The translations under genes and the position numbers were made by a program. A DNA stretch of 11,772 nt from Flavobacteriales bacterium (GTDB lineage: Bacteria > Bacteroidota > Bacteroidia > Flavobacteriales > Flavobacteriaceae): positions 1 to 11,772 of the forward strand of contig PDQE01000012.1 in NCBI GenBank assembly GCA_002747735.1, in the 5' to 3' direction. Under the pieces are notes generated by a model. It made no database searches. It was not told where the DNA came from and saw nothing but the letters and a program-made list of their open reading frames with translations. Within the stretch, counting starts at the first letter, position 1, and the number at the start of each line of letters is the position of its first letter. Shown in pieces: positions 6,359 through 11,772 of the stretch.

Positions 6359-8812
6359 CTATTTCTTTTTTTTCTTTTTCGCAATCAGTTCTTTTGCTTC
6401 TTCCAAAGTCATATCTTTAACATTTACCGTTTTGGGCAATTCTACTTTTGTTCTGCCTTTTATGACATTATGCCTTCCCCAACGTGCTTTTTCTACCCTA
6501 ATGCCTTCTGATTCCCAGTTATGAATTACCTTTTCTCGTTCTTTTTTTAATTTATCTTCAATAAGTTCGCGGATGTCTTCTTGTGATAAATCATCAAAAT
6601 TGTATTTTTTGGAAACATTTACAAACATACCGTCCCATTTTAAAAACGGCCCAAACCGGCCTACGCCTTTTTGTACCGGTTTTCCTTTGTAATCGGTAAT
6701 GGGAGCTTCTGCTTTTAATTTAGCATCTATCAATTCTTTTGCCCTTTCCATATCCACACTCAACGGATCTTCGCCTTTGGGAATAGAAATAAACTTCTTG
6801 CCAAATCTGACATAAGGGCCATACCTGCCGATATTTACCTCCACTGTTTCATTTTTATAACTACCCAACTCTTTGGGCAACTTAAATAAATCCAGTGCAT
6901 CTTCAAAAGTAATGGTATTAATGGTCTCGTTGGGTGGCAAACCGGCAAATCTTGGTTTTTCTTCATCAGTAGCTTCACCTATTTGCACCATAGCACCGTA
7001 ACGGCCCAAACGAGCATACACATTTTTACCGGTTTCAGGATCTTTACCCAATAAACGTTCACCTTTAGCCCTTTCGGCATTTTCTGCCACCTCTTCTACA
7101 TTTTCGTGAAATTTACTGTAAAAATCTTTAATCATGGCTGCCCAGTCTTCTTTACCACTGGCTATTTCGTCAAATTCTTCTTCTACTTTTGCCGTAAAAC
7201 CATAGTCCAACACATTGGTGAAATGCTCTACCAAAAAGTCATTTACTATTTTTCCAATATCCGTAGGCACTAATTTACCTTTGTCCGAGCCTACTTTTTC
7301 ATATAAAGTTTGCTCTTTTATGGCGTTTTGCTTCAACTCCAGCTTAATGTATTTTCTATCCTCTCCATCTATGGTGCCTTTTTGTATATATTCTCTTTTT
7401 TGAATGGTAGAAATGGTAGGGGCATAGGTTGACGGCCGTCCAATACCCAATTCTTCCAATTGCTTTACCAACGAAGCCTCTGTGTATCTTGCCGGAGGTC
7501 TTGTAAATCGCTGAGTAGCCGTAATCCATTGGTTGTCCAATTGGTTGCCAACTGTTAACGCCGGTAAAATTCCGGCCTGTTCTTCTTCTTCATTATCCGT
7601 TCCTTCCAGATATACTTTTAAAAACCCTTCAAATTTAATCACCTCACCATTGGCCGTTAATATTTCTTCATTTTTATTATTGCTTATGCGGGCATTGGTT
7701 CGCTCTAACTGAGCTTCACTCATTTGTGATGCCAACGTCCTTTTAAAGATGAGATTGTAAAGTCGGGTTTCGTCTCTACCCAGACTTACTTCTTGTTTGC
7801 CCATATCCGTGGGCCTAATGGCTTCATGTGCTTCTTGGGCTCCTTTGGCTTTGGATTTGTAATTTCTTGGTTTGCTATATTCCGCTCCATAGGAACGTAC
7901 TATTTCATTAGCCGCAGCTTTTTTTGCTTCATCAGACAAGTTTACACTATCCGTTCGCATATATGTAATATGTCCGGCTTCGTATAAACGCTGTGCTATC
8001 ATCATGGTTTTGGCTACCGGAAAATACAGTTTTCTGGAGGCCTCCTGCTGCAAAGTGGAAGTGGTAAACGGCGGAGCCGGACTCTTTTTAGCCGGCTTGG
8101 TTTGCAGATCTACCACTTTAAAATCAGCTGATTTACAAGAGTTTAAAAAATGTTCTGCCGCTATCTTAGTTTTAAAATTCTGAGGCAATTTGGCTTTAAA
8201 CAACGCTCCTTCTTGTGTCTTAAACGCTGCATCAATTCTGTAGGATGCTTCGGGTGTAAAATCCTCTATTTCGCGTTCACGCTCTACAATTAACCGTACA
8301 GCAACAGACTGTACCCTGCCGGCGGATAATCCGCCTTTTACTTTTCGCCATAAAACAGGCGATAGCTTATATCCCACTAGCCTGTCCAGGACTCTTCGGG
8401 CTTGTTGTGCATTAACCAAATTGTAATTAATTCCTCTGGGATTACCCACAGCCTTAAGAATAGCATTTTTTGTAATTTCGTGAAAAACAATGCGTTTGGT
8501 ATTGGCCTCTTTTAGTTTTAGCTGCTCGTACAAATGCCAGGCAATAGCCTCTCCCTCGCGGTCTTCATCACTAGCCAACCAAACAGTATCCGCTTTTTTG
8601 GCTAAATCTTTTAGTTTCTTTACTACCGCTTTTTTGTCTGAAGACACCTTGTATTTTGGTTTAAAACCACCGTCCACATCAACACCTAATTCTTTGGAAG
8701 GCAAATCTGCAATATGCCCAAAACTGGACTCCACCTGAAAATCTTTACCTAAATATTTTTCTATGGTTTTTGCCTTGGCCGGCGACTCTACAATTACTAA
8801 ATTTTTAGCCAT
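6359..8812 (-). CDS. topA: DNA topoisomerase I (type IA)
   Basis: TopA relaxes negative supercoils by a 5'-phosphotyrosine strand-passage reaction in the nucleoid. The start is set at the ATG of 8810-8812, giving MAKNLVIVESPAKAKTIEKY, the family's standard N-terminus. An in-frame ATG at 8873-8875 would add 21 unconserved residues. The product is 817 residues. The Toprim domain has Glu9 and the acidic DEDREGEAIAWHL block (Asp82, Asp84). The catalytic Tyr284 lies in GHITYMRTDS, and the GRPSTYAPTIST motif follows at about 458-469. The C-terminus has four short topoisomerase repeats (GRYGAMV, GRYGPYV, GRFGPFL and a divergent ARWGRHN) at about residues 603, 662, 718 and 777. It ends in a poly-lysine tail. 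The only cysteine is in NSCKSA, so the zinc-ribbon domains of E. coli TopA are absent, as is usual in this phylum. Confidence 0.97.
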   Translation of the reverse strand: MAKNLVIVESPAKAKTIEKYLGKDFQVESSFGHIADLPSKELGVDVDGGFKPKYKVSSDKKAVVKKLKDLAKKADTVWLASDEDREGEAIAWHLYEQLKLKEANTKRIVFHEITKNAILKAVGNPRGINYNLVNAQQARRVLDRLVGYKLSPVLWRKVKGGLSAGRVQSVAVRLIVEREREIEDFTPEASYRIDAAFKTQEGALFKAKLPQNFKTKIAAEHFLNSCKSADFKVVDLQTKPAKKSPAPPFTTSTLQQEASRKLYFPVAKTMMIAQRLYEAGHITYMRTDSVNLSDEAKKAAANEIVRSYGAEYSKPRNYKSKAKGAQEAHEAIRPTDMGKQEVSLGRDETRLYNLIFKRTLASQMSEAQLERTNARISNNKNEEILTANGEVIKFEGFLKVYLEGTDNEEEEQAGILPALTVGNQLDNQWITATQRFTRPPARYTEASLVKQLEELGIGRPSTYAPTISTIQKREYIQKGTIDGEDRKYIKLELKQNAIKEQTLYEKVGSDKGKLVPTDIGKIVNDFLVEHFTNVLDYGFTAKVEEEFDEIASGKEDWAAMIKDFYSKFHENVEEVAENAERAKGERLLGKDPETGKNVYARLGRYGAMVQIGEATDEEKPRFAGLPPNETINTITFEDALDLFKLPKELGSYKNETVEVNIGRYGPYVRFGKKFISIPKGEDPLSVDMERAKELIDAKLKAEAPITDYKGKPVQKGVGRFGPFLKWDGMFVNVSKKYNFDDLSQEDIRELIEDKLKKEREKVIHNWESEGIRVEKARWGRHNVIKGRTKVELPKTVNVKDMTLEEAKELIAKKKKKK

Positions 8813-8899
8813 ACTGAAAATAAGTTCAAAATTGATAATTCTTTTTTCAAATTGATTAAGCACCGGAAAATCCAATTCTTACCAAAAAATTTGAAAGTG

Positions 8900-8907
8900 C
8901 AAAAGTA
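8900..8907 (-). promoter_or_regulatory. topA: Candidate -7 promoter box of topA
   Basis: The minus strand reads TACTTTTG followed by CAC, an exact match to the Bacteroidota -7 element TAnnTTTG. It lies about 88 bases upstream of the topA ATG at 8812. No convincing TTTG box sits 19-21 bases further upstream. A start of transcription near 8893 would give an 80-base leader to the chosen topA start. Confidence 0.5.
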
Positions 8908-8956
8908 TGTAGAATTTTTTTAATGAGGATAGTAAGTATTCAGTATTAACCGGAAT

Positions 8957-9119
8957 TATACCAATTCTAATATATAATGCTACATATAATTGGATAAATT
9001 TTCACTTCTACTACGTTAAAAATACTCGCCATAGCTTAGCTATGTCTGCGTTTTTTGCCTTGTATAAGTGAAAATTCACACCCAAATCCAATATAGCATT
9101 ATATATTAGACTTAGTATT
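8957..9119. repeat. 163-base near-complete palindrome, MITE-like
   Basis: The two halves are inverted copies about position 9037. Perfect arms include a 16-base pair at 8967-8982 with 9094-9109, an 11-base pair at 8997-9007 with 9066-9076, and the centre CATAGCT-T-AGCTATG (9030-9044). The outermost 11 bases (8957-8967 against 9109-9119) match imperfectly, at about 8 of 11. No reading frame is present, so this is a non-autonomous element or an intergenic palindrome that would form a long hairpin. The block 9082-9102 recurs at 189-209, showing that the sequence is repeated at least in part within this genome. The family is not identified. Confidence 0.75.
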
Positions 9120-9156
9120 ATTCATACAACGTTGAACCAATTTACCGTTTTTTAAT

Positions 9157-9189
9157 AAAAACCCCGACCCAAGAGCCGGAGATTTTTTT
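9157..9189 (-). terminator. Rho-independent terminator, best on the minus strand
   Basis: On the minus strand CTCCGGC (9175-9181) pairs with GTCGGGG (9162-9168) over a 6-base loop, with two G-U pairs, followed by TTTTTATTAAAAAA. On the plus strand the same stem has two A-C mismatches but is followed by seven T (9183-9189), so some two-way action is possible. It would stop minus-strand transcripts coming from the LVIVD gene and the 9261-9526 element before the topA promoter. Confidence 0.6.
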
Positions 9190-9311
9190 AGATTAAAACG
9201 CCTGATTTACCACACCTAAACTTAATTAAACACGGCCAACGCTATTTGTAAGCACCATAAAACCTGAGTTCGATTAATATTGTGACCACAGCTTTCTTTA
9301 TTTTTGATTAG

Positions 9312-9369
9312 AAATTTTATGAAATTTTCGAGTAATATCGAGATATTACCAGGAGATTTCATAAAATTT
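9312..9369. repeat. Nested hairpin 1 of the 266-base element
   Basis: The outer stem of 14 perfect pairs is 9312-9325 with 9356-9369 (AAATTTTATGAAAT). The inner stem of 8 perfect pairs is 9332-9339 with 9342-9349 (GTAATATC). In plus-strand RNA the joining bases 9326-9329 can also pair with 9352-9355 through U-G, U-A, U-G and C-G, leaving one small internal loop. This gives about 26 pairs in 58 bases. Confidence 0.75.
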
Positions 9370-9418
9370 ATGGCAAAAAGAAGAAAGTCTTAACAAGAAA
9401 CGTATATAACACCTCATC

Positions 9419-9475
9419 TTTGCATTTAAAAACCTTTGAAATATCTTAATATTTCTTCATGCTTTTAAGTGCAAA
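9419..9475. repeat. Nested hairpin 2 of the 266-base element
   Basis: The outer stem of 13 bases is 9419-9431 with 9463-9475, with one non-Watson-Crick position that is a U-G pair in plus-strand RNA. The inner stem of 7 perfect pairs is 9438-9444 with 9449-9455 (GAAATAT). Compared in inverted orientation, the 18-base core matches that of hairpin 1 at 14 positions, including a paired T-A to A-T change that keeps the stem. Confidence 0.7.
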
Positions 9476-9577
9476 TCTAAAGTATTCTATACGTTCTGTG
9501 AAAACAAGATTAACCGAATTCAGGTTAATATTATACCGTGAATGCAGTTTTGGAGCAAATGCAATTTACCTATGCTC

Positions 9578-10828
9578 TTATTCTGATAATGAAAATTTAC
9601 TTAATAAATCAATACTGTTATCTTTATATTTATATTGGTATAAAATTTTATCGCCTATCATTAATAAATGTCTTCGTAACGGAATAACGTCGTAGGTTTG
9701 AATATCTTTAAAATGATTGACCATTTTTAAATCCTCAACATTTGTTTTGTCATATACTTTTAAACCTGAGGTGCCATCGCAAATAAACAATAAGTTTGCA
9801 TTTATTCCCAAACCGTAGGGATTGTCCATAGGATATGTTTTTACCAATTTTGGGTGAACAATATCAGAAATATCCACAATTTCCAAGCTACTCTCCAAGG
9901 CTCCACAGGCATTACCGGCACGTAACGTAATAAAAGCGTAATCTTCATCTACCACAACCGGGTCACAAGCCGTACCGTGTTCAAATTCTGACACCAACTG
10001 CGGCAAAGCAGGATTTTCAATATCGTAAATATACATACCTCTCATACTACCTAAGAAGAGATGATTTCCCCTGTTAAAAATAGTCTCAATATCAAAACCT
10101 GCAAAAATGGATTCTAACCGTACCGGCTGAGCCATATTTTCTATATTAAAGATATTAATATTATGACTATCAACAGCATAGAGCATATTATCCACTATTT
10201 TAAACCGAGCCAAAGAACCACCTTGACCTGTAGTAGTAGCAGTAGTAGAATTGGTAGACATCAACATGTCATCCCCTTCTCTCCAAACTGAATTGTTTAA
10301 TTCTTCTATTCTACGTCTTTCCTGGGTTACATCATACCCCACCACTATTTCATCAGCATGGTAATTATAATTTTCATAGACAGCATCTTCCAAAAAAGGA
10401 AACGGAATGTAGCGTTGCAAAACATCTGTTAATCGGGCTACCAATTTAATGTTATCAAGGTCACCAATATCAAAAACCAATAAATCCATTAAACTATCGG
10501 CATATAAATAATTCCCTCTTATCTCCATATCCCTATTGGCAACAATATTTATAAAAGCAATTTTTACCGGATTTTTTGGATTTCTATTGTTAATAATATG
10601 GATACCTTTGTCCATATCATTTACCAGAACCAGATTTTTATACGCATAAATTTTTCCGGATTCTTCGATAGGCCTTGGAGAAACAATATCAACTGAGCTT
10701 CTAAAGTCCTTTATGGTCATGGTTTTTGCGGTAACTACGTTTACGGTTTTAAACTCTCCGGTTTCCCGTTCACATGAGGTTAGGATAAAAAATAGTACCG
10801 TTAAGAAATAAAAATAATTAGGTTTCAT
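9578..10828 (-). CDS. LVIVD-repeat beta-propeller lipoprotein
   Basis: The 416-residue product starts with a lipoprotein signal peptide, hydrophobic at residues 6-16, and the lipobox LTSC with Cys19 as the lipid anchor. Behind it lie about six LVIVD-type blade repeats, each ending in a hydrophobic strand plus Asp/Asn and a Pro-turn. They are at about residues 75-93 (GIHIINNRNPKNPVKI), 116-133, 223-241, 264-282 (GMYIYDIENPALPQLV), 313-331 (SLEIVDISDIVHPKLV) and 355-373. LVIVD proteins are predicted extracytoplasmic beta-propellers without known enzyme activity; this one should sit at the cell envelope. A Thr/Ser-rich stretch (about 191-200) coded by TAG/CAG-like triplets lies between blades. 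The gene is single, with long gaps on both sides. The function is unknown; a surface or binding role is inferred. Confidence 0.85.
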   Translation of the reverse strand: MKPNYFYFLTVLFFILTSCERETGEFKTVNVVTAKTMTIKDFRSSVDIVSPRPIEESGKIYAYKNLVLVNDMDKGIHIINNRNPKNPVKIAFINIVANRDMEIRGNYLYADSLMDLLVFDIGDLDNIKLVARLTDVLQRYIPFPFLEDAVYENYNYHADEIVVGYDVTQERRRIEELNNSVWREGDDMLMSTNSTTATTTGQGGSLARFKIVDNMLYAVDSHNINIFNIENMAQPVRLESIFAGFDIETIFNRGNHLFLGSMRGMYIYDIENPALPQLVSEFEHGTACDPVVVDEDYAFITLRAGNACGALESSLEIVDISDIVHPKLVKTYPMDNPYGLGINANLLFICDGTSGLKVYDKTNVEDLKMVNHFKDIQTYDVIPLRRHLLMIGDKILYQYKYKDNSIDLLSKFSLSE

Positions 10829-11036
10829 GAATTTAAGTATTTGATTTTTGGTTTAGATGAAAATTGCACATAATGGTTGCGTTCATTTTTTAGAATTTGG
10901 CTAATAATTTTTTGACAACAAAATACAAAGTCCGGATTAGATACTGCGAAACTTAACTATAGCAAATATTGTTTTTAAATGGCTTATACCGTTGTTTTAA
11001 AGCAAAGTAGAAGGACTAAAAACCACTTCTATTGTC

Positions 11037-11090
11037 AAGTTAGGTGTACTCTTACGCACCAAGGCTTATACGTAATTCTACACTTAACTT
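11037..11090. repeat. Nested inverted repeat
   Basis: AAGTTAGGTGTA (11037-11048) pairs with TACACTTAACTT (11079-11090) at 11 of 12 positions, and the twelfth is G-U in plus-strand RNA. Three bases further in on each side, TTACG (11052-11056) pairs with CGTAA (11071-11075) around a 14-base loop. The layout is exactly symmetric. It may be a structured RNA, a decayed element end or a binding site; no family is recognised. Confidence 0.5.
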
Positions 11091-11129
11091 AACACTAGAA
11101 AACTTTGCACTTTTTGTACACAGTGACAA

Positions 11130-11149
11130 TGTTTAGGACTGTCTAAACA
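11130..11149. promoter_or_regulatory. Dyad TGTTTAG-N6-CTAAACA, possible protein-binding site
   Basis: Two perfect 7-base half-sites are separated by 6 bases, a shape common for dimeric regulators. It lies in the gap between the two lipoprotein genes, downstream of one and about 300 bases upstream of the other. No regulator is recognised, and AT-rich DNA makes chance dyads common. Confidence 0.25.
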
Positions 11150-11281
11150 AATGAGTGACACCATGTATCCATATTGAACGAAACGGAAATGCGAAAATAA
11201 TTTCGCTCTATTCACCCCTAAAATCCGTAAAGATTTATCTATTAATTAACGCACTCGTCACATCAAAAAGAGCTGGTATTA

Positions 11282-11584
11282 TTACTTAATCTGCTCAATA
11301 GCTAATACTGTGATATGATTATCACAATCTTCATTTTTAAGTTCCCAATCTAATTTTACCTTAATAGGCAGGTTTTCTAAATCAAGATTTTCTTTATTGG
11401 GCAATTCATCTGGAGCTAAATACCTTTTCTCATCTATTATAATAATATAACCCCCACAACAAAGGCATTTTCCGTTATCAACACCTTCGATAACACCTGT
11501 AGATCTGTAAATTTTTTCATTATCATCATCAGTAGAACATGCTACTGAAATGATTAAAACAAAAAGTAAAATTAATTTTTTCAT
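11282..11584 (-). CDS. Small cysteine-rich lipoprotein of unknown function
   Basis: The 100-residue product has a clear lipoprotein signal peptide: MKKLILLFVLIISVAC with Cys16 as the lipid anchor, followed by STDDDNEK, an acidic linker that often goes with surface export in Bacteroidota. The mature part has a CLCCGG motif (Cys40, Cys42, Cys43), a beta-rich segment YIIIIDEKRYLAPDELP, and a late Cys87 in KNEDCDNHI. From memory, short Bacteroidota lipoproteins with a C-x-CCGG block followed by I-x-ID-x-x-x-Y and LP are common but uncharacterised. The four non-lipid cysteines could bind a metal or form disulphides; this is inference. Three Asp/Glu-rich patches make it acidic. No gene is visible in the 188 bases upstream, so it appears to be transcribed alone. 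Confidence 0.8.
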   Translation of the reverse strand: MKKLILLFVLIISVACSTDDDNEKIYRSTGVIEGVDNGKCLCCGGYIIIIDEKRYLAPDELPNKENLDLENLPIKVKLDWELKNEDCDNHITVLAIEQIK

Positions 11585-11772
11585 AATACATAGAATTTTT
11601 ATAATTTATATAGGTTAGATAAATCTTTTTAAAAAAGGTTGCTTTCCTAAACATAAAAATATATCGCCATAAAATGAACATTAATAAATTTTAAACATTT
11701 CTTTACAAAAGGTACTATTTAAAATTCTTAATGTGAGAACTAGTGATTACACACGTTCTAAATTTTATAATT

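Larger units (their letters stand above)
9261..9526. mobile_element. 266-base non-autonomous element with 31-base inverted ends and two subterminal hairpins
   Basis: The left end 9261-9291 (starting AACCTGAGTTCG) and the right end 9496-9526 (reverse complement starting AACCTGAATTCG) are inverted repeats with 25 of 31 bases identical. Exactly 20 bases inside each end lies a nested hairpin, at 9312-9369 and 9419-9475, with 49 bases between them. No protein of useful length is encoded. The only ATG-led frame in the centre (from 9370) gives MAKRRKS and stops. The plan fits a miniature inverted-repeat element, perhaps derived from a larger insertion sequence by loss of its transposase. No target-site duplication could be defined confidently, and the parent family is not identified. 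Confidence 0.65.
8876..9577. other. Gene-less 700-base interval holding two palindromic elements and a terminator
   Basis: No credible coding frame is visible on either strand. From left to right it holds the topA promoter region (8900-8907), a 163-base palindrome (8957-9119), a GC-rich terminator (9162-9181) and a 266-base element with inverted ends and two hairpins (9261-9526). The rest is AT-rich spacer. It separates topA from the LVIVD lipoprotein and looks like a landing site for small non-autonomous elements. Confidence 0.7.
10829..11281. other. Gene-less 450-base interval with several dyads
   Basis: No supported coding frame is seen on either strand. It contains a nested hairpin (11037-11090), a 20-base dyad (11130-11149), a short perfect hairpin GCGAAA-ataa-TTTCGC (11191-11206) and a 9-base direct repeat GGCTTATAC (10981-10989 and 11063-11071). 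It must hold the promoter of the LVIVD lipoprotein on the minus strand, but no good TTTG/TAnnTTTG pair was found. No T-run follows the GCGAAA hairpin, so it is not called a terminator. Confidence 0.5.

Noticed and set aside
8813..8875. An upstream in-frame ATG (8873-8875) extending TopA by 21 residues
   Set aside because: The extension is not like TopA N-termini, while MAKNLVIVESPAKAKTIE from 8812 is the standard start.
9370..9393. A short frame MAKRRKS directly after hairpin 1, considered as a leader peptide
   Set aside because: It is only seven codons, with no downstream plus-strand gene to control and no supporting signal.
9261..9526. CRISPR array or tRNA-like genes in the intergenic repeats
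   Set aside because: There are no regularly spaced direct repeats with unique spacers, and no tRNA-type cloverleaf with conserved T-loop bases.
9459..9695. A 78-codon plus-strand open frame
   Set aside because: It spans the end of the 266-base element and the 3' end of the LVIVD gene; no protein features are seen.
10225..10256. TAG/CAG triplet run inside the LVIVD gene, considered as a phase-variation tract
   Set aside because: It is a triplet repeat, so length changes would not shift frame; it simply encodes a Thr/Ser-rich linker.

Overview
The window comes from an AT-rich member of the Bacteroidota, most likely a marine-type Flavobacteriaceae. The strongest evidence is a complete gldK-gldL-gldM-gldN cluster, which encodes the core and motor of the type IX secretion system (T9SS) and gliding machinery. 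A TAnnTTTG-type promoter element, weak Shine-Dalgarno signals and Bacteroidota-style lipoproteins and LVIVD-repeat proteins agree with this. Every protein-coding gene that can be supported lies on the minus strand.

Layout from right to left, the direction of transcription: (1) 11282-11584, a small cysteine-rich lipoprotein; (2) 10829-11281, a 450-base gap with a nested hairpin but no gene; (3) 9578-10828, an LVIVD-repeat (beta-propeller) lipoprotein; (4) 8876-9577, a 700-base gap with two unrelated symmetric repeat elements and a terminator; (5) 6359-8812, topA; (6) 5043-6200, an arginase-fold protein that has lost several metal ligands; (7) 4911 down to 282, gldK, gldL, gldM and gldN; (8) a strong intrinsic terminator at 231-274; (9) 1-53, the first codons of another minus-strand gene, possibly an IS630-type transposase.

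How the genes work together: GldL (two transmembrane helices) and GldM (one transmembrane helix plus a long periplasmic part) form the proton-driven inner-membrane motor. GldK (outer-membrane lipoprotein) and GldN (periplasmic) form the ring it acts on. The arginase-like gene sits directly upstream of gldK in the same orientation. Its active-site changes suggest a structural or regulatory protein rather than a hydrolase. TopA is a housekeeping neighbour.

The parts most worth a second look are the degenerate arginase beside the secretion genes and a 266-base element at 9261-9526. That element has 31-base inverted ends and two nested hairpins, each placed exactly 20 bases inside an end, with a compensatory base-pair difference between the two hairpin cores. 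A second, fully palindromic 163-base element at 8957-9119 shares its end sequence with a site at 183-209, near the truncated gene at the left edge.
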